The position numbers and the translations under genes were made by a program. The notes below the pieces were generated by a model. It saw only the letters and a list, made by a program, of their open reading frames with translations. It was not told the DNA's origin and made no database searches. From Pseudomonadales bacterium (GTDB taxonomy: Bacteria > Pseudomonadota > Gammaproteobacteria > Pseudomonadales > Pseudohongiellaceae), in assembly GCA_028281635.1 (NCBI GenBank), contig JANQJM010000189.1:1-35978 (forward strand): a stretch of 35,978 nucleotides of DNA, in the 5' to 3' direction. This document shows positions 17,121 to 27,900 of this stretch, one piece after another. Numbering within the stretch: the stretch's first letter is position 1; each line of letters opens with the position of its first letter.

Positions 17121-18281
17121 ATGAAATCTGATATAGAAAACTCAAAATTAATTAATAGCCACAATATTTCTGCGATTAAATATCGAGCAAAAAAGCTTGT
17201 GAGTGCTACTGCGTTCTTTACAGTTCTATTAATTTCATTAAACGCGGATGCGGATCATCATCTTTGGAAAATACATGAAGTGTTTTCCAATGCAGATGAG
17301 TCAGTGCAATACATTCAGTTACATAGTGGCGAATCTGGCCAGGGAAATTTGGCTGGTCAGTCACTTGTTAGTCACAATGCTGAGCACTCTATCGATTTTC
17401 TATTCGATAAAAATCTGGAAGGTGATACCACGAACGCCAATTTGTTGTTGGCAACATCAGCCTTCGCAGAACTAACAGGATTGGAGCCCGATTTTATTAT
17501 CCCCGCGGAGTTTGTTTCAGTTAGCGGGGGCAGACTCACTTTTGCCGACGGAGCTGATGAGTTCCAATTTCAACGGGAGTCCTTACCACTTAACGGAACC
17601 CAGGCATTGAACAGAGAGGGGCTTCCGGTTAACGCCGATCCCAGGAATTTATCTGGATTCTCAACCGGGCTAGCTGCGCCGAGTTGGGCAACCTTTGATG
17701 AAGATGCAGGGGTATTGAATTTGCCCGAGGTAGTAGTGCTCGACACTGGGATCGCTAACGTGTCCTTGCGAATGGACTCCAATTCTCTCCAGTTCATTCT
17801 GCTCGATGATTACTACTTCTATCAGGAAGGCATTACCGCCGGATTTGGTGCAGCACGCTTGCAAGAAGGCAATACGCTTTACGCACACGTAGTGGTCACA
17901 GCAAACAGCTACTACGAATTCACACTAAGCTTGATAGCGTTTGAGCCTGTCATGTTTGGGAATCCTCTGCTACTCCGTAGTGAAGGCTTACCCGCAACAC
18001 TTATTGTTGAACCTAAAGCAGTCGAAACTATTGATAGCATAGTAAGAGGACAGGTTTTTTATAATCAGTTTTGTGCATTTTGTCACGGCGCCGATGGCAC
18101 CGGAGCCAGCGCCAATGATCTGGTTGGTAACACGGGTTTTAGAAGCGTCAGTTCCTTACGCAACAAAACCGTCGGCACGATGCCTTTCGATAATCCCAGT
18201 CTGTGCGTCGATAGTGGTGAAAACAAATGTGCAACCGATGTCTCGAACTATATTTTTTACGTGCTGCAAAGCACAAACTAA
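17121..18281 (+). CDS. Secreted protein with N-terminal beta domain and C-terminal cytochrome c domain
   Basis: About 386 residues. I start at the ATG at 17121 (an in-frame ATG at 17082 lies inside the Pho-box candidate); neither has a good ribosome-binding site. A Sec signal follows a long basic N-region (KKLVSATAFFTVLLISLNADA). The mature N-terminal domain (HHLWKIHEVFSNADESVQYI, then the FAELTGLEPDFIIP region) resembles secreted beta-sandwich proteins I have seen annotated only as hypothetical. The C-terminal 80 residues are a cytochrome c domain with heme motif CAFCH and a likely distal Met in GTMPF. Further cysteines near the end (LCVDSGENKC) may form a disulfide. Likely a periplasmic electron-transfer or sensory protein; partner unknown. 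It is divergent from phoX. A decayed paralogue lies at 29325-29843. Confidence 0.8.
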   Translation: MKSDIENSKLINSHNISAIKYRAKKLVSATAFFTVLLISLNADADHHLWKIHEVFSNADESVQYIQLHSGESGQGNLAGQSLVSHNAEHSIDFLFDKNLEGDTTNANLLLATSAFAELTGLEPDFIIPAEFVSVSGGRLTFADGADEFQFQRESLPLNGTQALNREGLPVNADPRNLSGFSTGLAAPSWATFDEDAGVLNLPEVVVLDTGIANVSLRMDSNSLQFILLDDYYFYQEGITAGFGAARLQEGNTLYAHVVVTANSYYEFTLSLIAFEPVMFGNPLLLRSEGLPATLIVEPKAVETIDSIVRGQVFYNQFCAFCHGADGTGASANDLVGNTGFRSVSSLRNKTVGTMPFDNPSLCVDSGENKCATDVSNYIFYVLQSTN

Positions 18282-18685
18282 ACCGCGCTTATTGAACATA
18301 CAAAAAAAGGAAAGGGGATTCCATGTAAATCGGATCCCCTTTTCTTTTGTCCCAACTACTTTTCAGAATAGATTTGTTGTCGCAATAGATGCATGTTGAA
18401 GAAACACCCCTCAACTGCACCATCTGCTAATTGTGTTTCTCCCTTCCCCCAATGGAGTCGCTTACCGGTGCTATTCCCAATGCTGTCATGCATCGGCACT
18501 ATTCATTGTAAGTTGGCATGCACCAGGGCTGTGCACTGTGGCATTGATTGGGATAAATTCAAATCTTGTGGGAATCGCAGCTGTTCTTGCGCGAGGTCAA
18601 GGGCAACATTGAAATCTGCAAACAAAATATCAATTGCACGTAGTAGTTTATCCAATCCCAACAACCTAGCCTTTGGGGGCATTTG
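18282..18685. other. Gene-free region upstream of the fbaB-ppsA-ATPase cluster
   Basis: About 400 bp. It contains the terminator at 18311-18346 and must contain the promoter of the next cluster, but I see no convincing -35/-10 pair. Open frames here (for example 18393-18686 on the plus strand) lack ribosome-binding sites and look Cys/Ser-rich and random. Confidence 0.5.
18311..18346 (+). terminator. Intrinsic terminator after the cytochrome-domain gene
   Basis: A stem AAAGGGGAT / ATCCCCTTT (18311-18319 with 18334-18342), loop of about 14 nt with a possible inner pair, runs into TTTTCTTTT. It lies 30 bp after the stop at 18281. Confidence 0.8.
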
Positions 18686-19732
18686 ATGGACACATTATCA
18701 TTGCTAGGAGATGAAGCTGAATATCTTCTGCAGCATCGTTGCGAAGGTTTGTCCAGCGACACCCTTCACCTTCCCGGCCCAGACTATCTGGATTCTGTAG
18801 TGAGTCAGAAGTATCGCAATCCCTCAGTGCTGAGATCCCTGGGCAGCTTGTTCGGTCATGGCCGTCTCGCCAATACTGGCTATGTGTCGATTCTTCCGGT
18901 CGACCAGGGCGTCGAACATACCGCAGGCGCTTCTTTTGCACCAAATCCTGATTACTTTGATCCGGCCAAGATTGTCGAACTCGCTATTGAGGGCGGTTGT
19001 AACGGAGTCGCATCCACTTTTGGGGTACTCAGTTCAGTAGCACGGCGCTATGCCCACAAGATTCCGTTTATCGTCAAGCTCAATCACAATGAACTGCTGA
19101 CCTATCCGACCACCTACGATCAGACACTCTTCGCCAGCGTACAGCAAGCTTTCGATCTCGGTGCGGCTGGAGTTGGAGCGACAATCTATTATGGTTCAAA
19201 GGAAAGCCGTCGCCAGATCAGGGAGGTCAGTGAAGCCTTCGCCCTGGCACGCGAGTTGGGTTTGTTCACTGTTTTGTGGGCCTATCTGCGCAACTCAGAG
19301 TTTAAGAAAGATGGCGTCGACTACCACACCGCAGCAGATACCACTGGGCAGGCGAATCATCTGGCGGCGACCATTGATGCCGACATCGTCAAGCAAAAAC
19401 AGGCGGAGAGAAACCATGGCTTCACTGCCGTAGGCTTTGGTAAAACGTATCCGGCGATGTATGAATCCCTGGCCTCGGACCACCCTATTGACCTGGTGCG
19501 CTATCAAGTGGCCAACTGTTACATGGGCCGCACAGGATTGATCAATTCCGGTGGGGCCAGCGGTAAAGATGACCTTCGCCAGGCCGTCCGCACCGCAGTG
19601 ATTAACAAGCGCGCCGGCGGCATGGGGTTGATCTCCGGGCGCAAGGCTTTCCAAAAACCACTAAAAGATGGTGTCGATCTGCTGAATGCGATTCAGGACG
19701 TCTACCTGGACGAGACTATAACCATCGCCTGA
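18686..19732 (+). CDS. fbaB: Class I fructose-bisphosphate aldolase, DhnA/FbaB type
   Basis: A 348-residue aldolase that interconverts fructose 1,6-bisphosphate with glyceraldehyde 3-phosphate and dihydroxyacetone phosphate through a lysine Schiff base, in the cytoplasm. Motifs: [15 protein letters not shown] (residues 67-81), [22 protein letters not shown] and ADIVKQKQ, where Lys236 aligns with the Schiff-base lysine of E. coli FbaB. Phosphate-binding loops near the end include [11 protein letters not shown] and [14 protein letters not shown] use the ATG at 18686 rather than the in-frame TTG one codon earlier, with GGGGG about 6 nt upstream. The following gene encodes PEP synthase 43 bp away, which indicates a gluconeogenic operon, consistent with FbaB being the gluconeogenic aldolase in enterics. 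Confidence 0.95.
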   Translation: MDTLSLLGDEAEYLLQHRCEGLSSDTLHLPGPDYLDSVVSQKYRNPSVLRSLGSLFGHGRLANTGYVSILPVDQGVEHTAGASFAPNPDYFDPAKIVELAIEGGCNGVASTFGVLSSVARRYAHKIPFIVKLNHNELLTYPTTYDQTLFASVQQAFDLGAAGVGATIYYGSKESRRQIREVSEAFALARELGLFTVLWAYLRNSEFKKDGVDYHTAADTTGQANHLAATIDADIVKQKQAERNHGFTAVGFGKTYPAMYESLASDHPIDLVRYQVANCYMGRTGLINSGGASGKDDLRQAVRTAVINKRAGGMGLISGRKAFQKPLKDGVDLLNAIQDVYLDETITIA

Positions 19733-19775
19733 TAGCTATTAAGTTACTGGTACCTATCAGCTTATACGAAATTTT

Positions 19776-22172
19776 ATGGAAACTGACTTTCAATTCGTAA
19801 AACGATTTGCTGAGCTCGATATAAATGACGTGCCTCTGGTCGGTGGTAAGAATGCATCGCTGGGAGAGATGTATCGCGAGCTGGCCAGCAACGAAGTGCT
19901 GGTGCCTGACGGTTTCGCCACTATCGCGGATGCCTATTTTCAGTATCTCGATCACAATGGTTTACGCGACAAGATCGAAGCCACACTGAATTCACTGGAC
20001 GTAAGCGATGTGGAGGCGCTGGCGGAAACCGGAGCCAGTATTCGCGGCTGGATTGTCGATGGCAGTCTGCCAACAGACCTCGAGAATGAGATTGTTCGTG
20101 CCTATACCGAATTAGGCAAAGAGAGTAATGAACTAGAACCGGAAGTCGCAGTGCGCTCATCAGCAACCGCCGAAGATCTTCCCAATGCCTCGTTTGCAGG
20201 TCAACAGGAAACCTACCTCAACGTAAGGGGCAAGGAGCATCTGCTGAGAACCTGTAAACAGGTACTTGCTTCTCTGTTTACCGATCGCGCGATTACCTAT
20301 CGGGTCCACCAGGGTTTCGATCATATGTCGGTTGCGTTATCCATTGGCGTGCAGCGCATGGTGCGATCGGACCTTGCTACTTCCGGAGTGATGTTCACCA
20401 TCGACACTGAGAGTGGTTTTCCGGATGTCGTCATGATTACGGCAGCTTACGGCCTGGGCGAGAACGTGGTACAGGGAGCCGTAAACCCAGATGAGTTTCT
20501 GGTTTATAAGGGCACAATGGCGGAACAGACTTGCCCAATCATCCGGCGCCATCTTGGTTCCAAGGCGCTGAAGATGATCTACAGCAAGGACGGAATCACC
20601 GGTGCTGCCACTACCAATGTTGAAGTACGCAAACAGGACCGGGAGCAATTTGCCATCAGCGATGATGAAATTTTGCAGCTAGCCCGCTATGCAGTCACCA
20701 TCGAGAAACATTACGGTCGACCTATGGATATTGAGTGGGCCAAAGATGGTATCGATAGTCAGCTTTATATCGTTCAGGCCCGTCCAGAAACAGTACAGGC
20801 TAATCTCAAGTCAAGCTTACAGCGAACTTATCGGTTACAGGAAAGTGGTAAGTTGCTGGTTCAAGGTAAGAGTGTCGGTGCCAAGATAGGCGCTGGCAAA
20901 GTGCGGACAATTCTCGATGCCTCTCATATGAAAGAGCTGAAATCGGGAGAAGTGCTGGTCACCGATATGACCGATCCTGATTGGGAGCCGATCATGAAGA
21001 CAGCTAGCGCGATCGTCACCAATAGAGGTGGCAGAGTGTGCCACGCGGCGATCATCGCACGCGAACTTGGGATACCTGCCGTAGTTGGCGCGGGCGATGC
21101 CACCGACCGTCTATTGGATGGCCAGGATGTCACCGTTTCCTGCGCCGAAGGCGAGACCGGCAATGTATACCAGGGTCAGTTAAAATTCAGCAGCGAAGAA
21201 TATGATCTCAACTCAGTCTCACGTCCAAACACCAAGATAATGCTTATTGTCGGCAATCCCGGACGCGCTATGGAATTCAGTCGTCTGCCCAACGATGGTG
21301 TGGGGCTCGCACGCATGGAATTTATTATCAGTGACAGCATCGGTATTCATCCCCATGCCCTGCTGGATTTCGACAAGTTGGAAGCGGATCTGCAATCCAC
21401 CATAGCTGCCCGAATCGTTGGCTATGAGAATCCGCAAGAATTTTATGTATCTCGTCTGGCTGAAGGCATCGGCACAATTGCTGCCGCTTTCTATCCCAAA
21501 CCGGTCATCGTACGCATGAGCGATTTCAAATCTAACGAGTACAGCAAGTTGATTGGTGGTGAAACCTACGAGCCGAAAGAAGAGAATCCAATGCTCGGTT
21601 TCCGTGGCGCAGCTCGCTACTACTCAGAAGCATTCTCCAGATGTTTCCAACTGGAGTGTGAGGCAGTCAAACGGGTTCGTGAGACCATGGGACTTGGCAA
21701 TCTGGAAACCATGTTGCCATTTGTACGCAGTGTTAACGAAGAGGTGCGCGTTCTCGAACTCATGGCCACTTACGGTCTGCGGCGAGGGGAGAATGGACTG
21801 CGCATCAATGTCATGTGTGAGATTCCGGCCAATGCCTTACTGGCGGAGCAATTCCTGGAGCACTGCGACGGATTTTCCATTGGCTCCAATGACCTCACCC
21901 AACTAACCCTAGGCGTAGACCGGGATTCAGAACTACTCACCCATTTCGATGAGCGCAACGAAGCTGTTGCTAAACTCATGGAGATGGCAATCCAGGCTTG
22001 CAACAAGGCTGATAAATACATCGGCATCTGTGGTCAGGCTCCGTCCGATTTCCCTGAAATCACGCGCTGGCTGGTTGAACAGGGAATCCAATCCATAGCA
22101 CTGAATCCAGACAGTGTATTGAAAATGGCAGCCCTGACACTCGAAGTCGAAGCAGAATTACTCGGGCGATAA
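19776..22172 (+). CDS. ppsA: Phosphoenolpyruvate synthase
   Basis: A 798-residue PEP synthase (pyruvate, water dikinase), which makes PEP from pyruvate and ATP and drives gluconeogenesis. The N-terminal ATP-grasp domain has VGGKNASLGEM (residues 22-32), AVRSSATAEDLPNASFAGQ (125-143) and VQARPETV at its end. The central swivelling domain carries the phosphohistidine His423 in TNRGGRVCHAAIIAREL. The C-terminal PEP/pyruvate TIM barrel has MLGFRGAARY, FSIGSNDLTQLTLGVDRDS and catalytic Cys752 in GICGQAPSD. Full length and intact. No PEP-synthase regulatory kinase/phosphorylase gene is adjacent, unlike many relatives. The ribosome-binding site is poor, so translation may be coupled to fbaB, 43 bp upstream. 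The P-type ATPase starts 3 nt after its stop. Confidence 0.97.
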   Translation: METDFQFVKRFAELDINDVPLVGGKNASLGEMYRELASNEVLVPDGFATIADAYFQYLDHNGLRDKIEATLNSLDVSDVEALAETGASIRGWIVDGSLPTDLENEIVRAYTELGKESNELEPEVAVRSSATAEDLPNASFAGQQETYLNVRGKEHLLRTCKQVLASLFTDRAITYRVHQGFDHMSVALSIGVQRMVRSDLATSGVMFTIDTESGFPDVVMITAAYGLGENVVQGAVNPDEFLVYKGTMAEQTCPIIRRHLGSKALKMIYSKDGITGAATTNVEVRKQDREQFAISDDEILQLARYAVTIEKHYGRPMDIEWAKDGIDSQLYIVQARPETVQANLKSSLQRTYRLQESGKLLVQGKSVGAKIGAGKVRTILDASHMKELKSGEVLVTDMTDPDWEPIMKTASAIVTNRGGRVCHAAIIARELGIPAVVGAGDATDRLLDGQDVTVSCAEGETGNVYQGQLKFSSEEYDLNSVSRPNTKIMLIVGNPGRAMEFSRLPNDGVGLARMEFIISDSIGIHPHALLDFDKLEADLQSTIAARIVGYENPQEFYVSRLAEGIGTIAAAFYPKPVIVRMSDFKSNEYSKLIGGETYEPKEENPMLGFRGAARYYSEAFSRCFQLECEAVKRVRETMGLGNLETMLPFVRSVNEEVRVLELMATYGLRRGENGLRINVMCEIPANALLAEQFLEHCDGFSIGSNDLTQLTLGVDRDSELLTHFDERNEAVAKLMEMAIQACNKADKYIGICGQAPSDFPEITRWLVEQGIQSIALNPDSVLKMAALTLEVEAELLGR

Positions 22173-22175
22173 ATA

Positions 22176-24866
22176 ATGGCCGAGACGGACAAGCCCATGG
22201 GTCGGGAACCTGAACCTGGCGCCGACAACGACGCCGGAGAACCGTCGAACACTCCGGAACTGGAGCATCTGGGGCTGACATCTGAAGAAGCGAAAACGCG
22301 TCTGGAAGAACACGGTTTGAACCATCTGCCTGCTCCGCCTGCTCCCGGGATAATCCAGATATTCCTGCGGCAGTTTCTCAGCCCTTTCATTTATATCTTG
22401 CTCATCGCTGCTATCGCCTCGCTGCTGCTGAACCAATTGCCCAATGCCATCTTCATCATGGCGGTGCTATTACTCAACGCTACTATCGGCACAATTCAGG
22501 AGTACTCCGCACAACGGTCCGCAGCGGCGCTCAGGGAGATGGCGAGAGGTGAAGCCCGTGTAGTACGTGATGGCATTCCCCACAAAATCGATTCAAAACT
22601 CGTCGTGCCCGGTGATTTCTTGCTGTTGTCTTCCGGCGACAAAGTGCCTGCAGATCTGGAACTGGAAGACAGCCACTCACTGACCGTGGATGAATCGCTG
22701 CTGTCAGGCGAATCTGTTGCAGTAGTCAAGAATGCGCAGGTAAAAGTTGCAAAACATGCTCCACTGGCTGATCGGATTGACCGTTGTTTCGCAGGCACAA
22801 TCGTCACTCACGGCCGTGGTCGAGGTGTCGTGTCAGCAACAGGACTGAATACTTACCTCGGAAAGATCGCTGACCGGGTTACTGCCGAACGGGTTTCGGA
22901 ACCACCCCTGATGATTCGTATCCGCACTTTCACCTACCAGGTAGCAGGAGCCATTATGGTAGGCATACTGTTGTTGGTCGGGATGATGCTGATTCGTGGC
23001 GGCTACGACACTGAGGGCATGGTGATGATGGCAATTGGACTTGCTGTATCCACCATACCGGAAGGACTACCTGCTGCGCTCACCGTGGCCCTGGCCATCG
23101 GCATGCGTCGCATGGCCCATCATGATGTGATCATTCGTAAGCTGGTAGCCGTGGAAGCCCTGGGTTCCTGCACCTATATCTGTTCCGACAAGACGGGCAC
23201 ACTGACTGTAAACGAACTCACGATCAGAAGGATAGTGCTTCCCGACGGCGCAAGTTTTCGCATTACCGGTGAGGGAGTTGCACCCGGTGGCGAGATCATC
23301 GGCGAAGATCTGCAAACACTGCGCACCCTGTGCCTGACAGGTCTGCTGGCAAACGAAAGCCACCTCGATTATGCAGGAGGTGAATGGGTATCTGATGGGG
23401 ATATCGTTGATGTGGCATTCCTGGTAATGGCAAAGAAACTGGGTTTGTCTCTTACTCGTGAGCGGAGCAGTCACAAACAGCTTGATCTCATTCCCTACGA
23501 ATCCGAACGCGCCTTCAGCGGGAGCCTGAATCAGGATAGAGAGAATGTCCGCCTGCACGTGAAAGGTTCTCCGGAGAAGCTGTTGGAACTCTGCGAGTTT
23601 TGTGAAACCCGCGACGGTGTAAAGCCTATCGACAAAAAATTGATCGAGAGTCAGTTCGTCGAGCTGGCAAGCAAAGGCTACCGGGTGCTGGCTTTAGCCC
23701 ATCGTAGCGCAACCAGAGGCGAGGCACTGGAGCAATTGGATGACATGGTATTCATCGGCATGGTTGGCATGATCGATCCGGTACGTCCGGAAGCCAGAAA
23801 TGCCATTGAACGCTGCCGCGCGGGTGGGATCGAAGTCGCTATGTTAACCGGCGACCATCCGGCAACGGCTAAATCTATCTCTCTGGAACTAGGATTGTGT
23901 GATCAAGAGGATGAGGTAGTCACCGGCGCCATGATTCGGGATGCCAACAAACAAGGTGGCGATGTGGCGGATGAATTAATCTGGCCGGCAAGGGTCTTTG
24001 CGCGTATCGAACCTGCGCAGAAAGAACAGATCGTCGATTCGCTTATGCGTAGGGGACATTTCGTTGCAGTCACCGGTGATGGTGTCAATGATGCACCGGC
24101 CATGCGCAGGGCCAATGCCGGTGTTGCTATGGGTAAACGGGGCACGGACGTTGCCAAGGAGACCGCCGATCTCATCATCACTGACGATAACTTCTCTTCT
24201 ATCGTCGACGGCGTCGAGCAAGGTCGGATTGTCTACAACAATATTCGCAAAGTGATCGCTCTGCTGGTTGCGACCGGCGCATCGGCATTACTATTGTTTT
24301 TCTGCACAGTAGTAGCTGGATTACCGATGCCATTGACTGCTGTGCAACTGTTGTGGCTCAACCTGGTCGCCAATGGTCTGCAGGATGTTGCCCTGGCTTT
24401 TGAACCGAAAGAAGGTGCAGAGCTTACCCGGCCGCCCCGAAATCCCAATGAACCGGTGTTTGAAAGCCATATTATTCAGCACGTGATCGTTACTGGCAGC
24501 GTGATGGGCGTCCTCGCTTTCAGTACCTACGCCTATTTAATGAATAGCGGCACTGCTGTTGAGGAAGCCCGCAACCTCACCTTGATGCTTATGGTGCTGT
24601 TCGGCAATATCCACGCTCTGTCGAGCCGTTCCGAGACTCGCTCACTATTCGCCATACGCTTTTTCGCCAATCCGTTTTTGGTGATCGCGGTGCCGTTTGC
24701 GCAATTAATACATATCGCTGCTATGTATACACCGGTAATCGGGGATGTGCTGGAACTCAATCCGATCTCACTCAATCAGTGGTTGGTGCTGGCCGCAATC
24801 TCGCTCATCCTGCTCGTGGTGGAAGAGCTACACAAATGGTTTCTCCGCCGTCGCAATGAAACCTGA
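22176..24866 (+). CDS. P-type cation-transporting ATPase (P2-like) with atypical ion-site residues
   Basis: An 896-residue P-type ATPase of the inner membrane. Order of features: an N-terminal cation-ATPase domain (about 28-70); M1-M2; an actuator domain with LLSGES (176-180 region); M3-M4 with STIPEGLPAAL (Glu296); the phosphorylation site CSDKTGTLT (Asp338); the nucleotide domain with KGSPEK; the hinge MLTGDHPATAKS and TGDGVNDAPAM; then M5-M10. The fold and motifs resemble SERCA/Na,K-type pumps, yet M5 (VATGASALLLFF) lacks the Glu771-type ligand and M6 (WLNLVANGLQDVALAFEP) has Ala732/Asn733 where calcium pumps have Thr-Asp. The transported ion is therefore uncertain. It starts 3 nt after ppsA and is presumably co-transcribed. 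The first 25 residues are acidic and likely disordered. Confidence 0.93.
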   Translation: MAETDKPMGREPEPGADNDAGEPSNTPELEHLGLTSEEAKTRLEEHGLNHLPAPPAPGIIQIFLRQFLSPFIYILLIAAIASLLLNQLPNAIFIMAVLLLNATIGTIQEYSAQRSAAALREMARGEARVVRDGIPHKIDSKLVVPGDFLLLSSGDKVPADLELEDSHSLTVDESLLSGESVAVVKNAQVKVAKHAPLADRIDRCFAGTIVTHGRGRGVVSATGLNTYLGKIADRVTAERVSEPPLMIRIRTFTYQVAGAIMVGILLLVGMMLIRGGYDTEGMVMMAIGLAVSTIPEGLPAALTVALAIGMRRMAHHDVIIRKLVAVEALGSCTYICSDKTGTLTVNELTIRRIVLPDGASFRITGEGVAPGGEIIGEDLQTLRTLCLTGLLANESHLDYAGGEWVSDGDIVDVAFLVMAKKLGLSLTRERSSHKQLDLIPYESERAFSGSLNQDRENVRLHVKGSPEKLLELCEFCETRDGVKPIDKKLIESQFVELASKGYRVLALAHRSATRGEALEQLDDMVFIGMVGMIDPVRPEARNAIERCRAGGIEVAMLTGDHPATAKSISLELGLCDQEDEVVTGAMIRDANKQGGDVADELIWPARVFARIEPAQKEQIVDSLMRRGHFVAVTGDGVNDAPAMRRANAGVAMGKRGTDVAKETADLIITDDNFSSIVDGVEQGRIVYNNIRKVIALLVATGASALLLFFCTVVAGLPMPLTAVQLLWLNLVANGLQDVALAFEPKEGAELTRPPRNPNEPVFESHIIQHVIVTGSVMGVLAFSTYAYLMNSGTAVEEARNLTLMLMVLFGNIHALSSRSETRSLFAIRFFANPFLVIAVPFAQLIHIAAMYTPVIGDVLELNPISLNQWLVLAAISLILLVVEELHKWFLRRRNET

Positions 24867-24987
24867 AAACCATTCCCTGTGTAATTGATCTAGCAGGAAG
24901 CTATGCCAATCAGTTGCAACCAGTCCGCAATTCCTGGATTGCTGCTGGGTTATCCCTTGGGAAATCGAGACCAATCATGGAATCGGT

Positions 24988-27900
24988 CTATTTGCACGCA
25001 AGCAAAATGTCATAAGCCATGGCCGGAAACGGCAACTTAAAATCATTCGGTTGAAGCCCCTTATCGCGACGTATTGATCGAATGGCATCCTTAACCGCGA
25101 AGTAGGCTGAGTAGCCAAGCTGTATGTTCGCCTCGCCAACACCTTTTGAATTGTGCAGACCGCGACGACCGGGGGGGCCTTCGGTCTCCTGCAGAATCTC
25201 GACAGTCCAGTTGCGGGGCATATCATCGATGGAAGGAATCTTGTAGGACGACACGTTATTGGTGAGTAAGGAGCCATCATCAAGGTAGATCATCTTCTCC
25301 AGTAGCGAGTAACCCAGACCGAAGGCGAATCCTCCTTCAGCCTGACCGATATCCAGCATGGGATTCAGTGAACGACCGCAATCCTGTGTAATATGTGTCC
25401 GCACTATACGCCATGACCCGGTTCCCGCATCTACCTCCACTTCGGACAGCGCCGCTCCCCAGACATAAAAATATGACACATGGCCCTGTTGCTGCAGCCA
25501 GTCAAATCGAAGTCGTGGTTCCTGGGCAAACCCTCTGGCCTGAAGTGACCTGCCGTCTATGTAGCACTGATGTGCCGCCTCGCTGAAGCTGCGCTGCTCC
25601 GGATAACCCACCTCTGCCAGAACCTCCAACAACTGGTCACAGGCTTGCAGTATGGAGGCACCCACCATATCGGTTGCGACCATGGTTGTGGGCGGCGTAT
25701 TCGGCAGGTCTGAGGTACGTGTGGTGTCCACTAACACACGATCGATGGGCACGCCCAAAGCCTGAGCGGCCACCTGCATCATGCGAGTATTTATACCCTG
25801 ACCCATCTCTACGCCAGAATGGGAGAGACGAACCGACCCATCTGAATGCACACGCACGATTGCAGCACCGCGATTGATATCCACCGCTTCGAGAAATCCC
25901 ATATTTCCTTTAGAGGGCACTGCCGCCAGACCACGCTTCACGTGTGAGTGAGAGGCGTTGAATTCAGTGCATTCAGCGCGCCATGACTGGTAATTCTGGT
26001 CGACTGCGCTGCGCCAACAGGCACGCAATACGTCATCGTCTATGGGCGAATCGGCTAGGGCAGATTGTCCATAGCTGTACAAATTGCGCTGACGCAGTAA
26101 TTGGGGATCTATATCAAGGAGAGCTGACACCTCGTCGAGAATCGATTCAATGAGTGCGCCGGCCTGAGGTTTGCCGTAGCCGCGCGTAGCGGTGAATCCT
26201 GCCGGTAAATTGCTGCGGCCACAGCGAGCCCGGATATCGGCATGCTCCAGGTAGTAGGCGTTATCAATCAGGAACACCGCTGTTTCGGTGATCGAGGGTG
26301 AATAGTCTTCAGCCGCTCCGCCATTCGCCAGCATATCGATATCCAGAGCAGCAATCCGGCCTGTTTCCCTCTCCACTGCCAGCCGATAGTCTGCTCGAAA
26401 CGGGCTGCGGCCCGGCACCAGAGTCATGTCCAGTTCGCGGGTGAGAACCAACTTCACCGGGACTTCCGCGCATCTCGCTGCTACCGCAGCCATCGCTGCA
26501 AAGGAAGCACTGCGGGTCTGCTTGCCACCGAAACCCCCACCGACAAAACCTGCAACCACTTCAACCTGGTGTTCCGGAACTCCCAATGCAGATGCTACAT
26601 AGCGGGCCACGTGCGCTGGGGATTGTGTTGATGACAACACCCGCATGCCAGACTCTCCCTGCGGATAGGCGACAGCACACTGGGGCTCAAGGTAGAAGCA
26701 TGCCTGTCCACCCGCTTCGACCCGCCCTTCGTGGATCAGATAGTTGTCCTGGTCGGCGCTGGCCTGGGCGAACACGGCTTCCGGATTGCCGCGTTTTAAC
26801 TGGCGTTGCCGCGGTTCCTGTTGAGGATTCCCCTCATGATGCTCAAAGGAAAAGTAACTCTCCCGCTCCCGAATATCATCGAAAGACAAGATCGGCACCT
26901 GCTGACTCGAGACCTTAACCCGAACTCGGGCAGCAGCCTGCTCTGCTGCTGGTTGAGTATGAGCCACAACAATGGCAACCGGTTGACCGAAGTAACATAC
27001 TTCTTTGGAACAGAGAATTTCCTCTTCCTCCAGAGGGTGAACCATATGCCCTTGCATGTTGCTGCCAGGGATATCGTCCGCCGTGTAGATGGCAACGAAT
27101 TCACTGACCTCACGACAGCCCGATGCATCGATGCTGTCCAGTAAACCGCTGGCAACTGGCGCCGTGACGATCGCCGCCCACAAACCATTTTCAGGTAGCT
27201 GTGCATCCACTGCGTACTGGGTATTGCTCTGGGCATGCTGCGCGATGTACTGGTGTGGTATGGCGTGACCAACAATCGATCCCGAAACGACCTCTTCACT
27301 GAAGAGTTGTTCGCCGCGGCATGGCGGTTGCTGAAAACGCTGGCTGTCCTCATAGCTGTCCGCTTGTCGCGAAGACATGTGAAGAAAACGGCGCACGAAA
27401 GCGGCCGCCACCTCACTTTGGTATTCAGTCATGACAGAGGGAAGCTGACGACAATTGATCTCGCTTATCTCTGCCTTGGCAAGCTGCAACAGCGATTCCA
27501 GATAACCCGCGTCGACGAGTTCAGAATTGAACGTCTTCCCTTCCAACTCAGCCTCGAGGCGATGTGCCCTCAGACCAGGAGTTCCAAGGCCGGCCAGCGC
27601 CACGCAAACATCACTCAGCTTGCCGTCGTGGTCACGATTGGCAGAGATGGCAGCGCTGACAAGGGTCATCGAATCGGTACGCCGGATCGCCTGCTTGAAA
27701 GTTTCCGCGATGAATTCCTGTGGCGCTCTTGGGCGCAAGACCAGAGCAACCAACACCTCGTCGACATGCAAAGACAATTTCCCTGCTTTACTGTCGACCA
27801 ACTCACGCACCGGTACTGTTCTTTCCCCGCTGGACTGAGATGCCAGTTTTACTTCGGCATTCAATGCAATCCAGACTGGGACCATATCCGACAAATGGTG

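Noticed and set aside
18393..18686. 97-codon plus-strand frame upstream of fbaB
   Set aside because: Cys/Ser/Arg-rich with no start signal, and it runs into the fbaB start.
24867..24987. Imperfect hairpin between the convergent P-type ATPase and Mo hydroxylase genes as a terminator
   Set aside because: The stem AGACC.../...GGTCT contains a mismatch and lacks a T-run on either strand; too weak to list as a feature.
26796..27416. 206-codon minus-strand frame overlapping the single-chain Mo hydroxylase in another phase
   Set aside because: The real frame runs through with conserved motifs; this one is Arg/Ser-rich shadow sequence, not a frameshift product.
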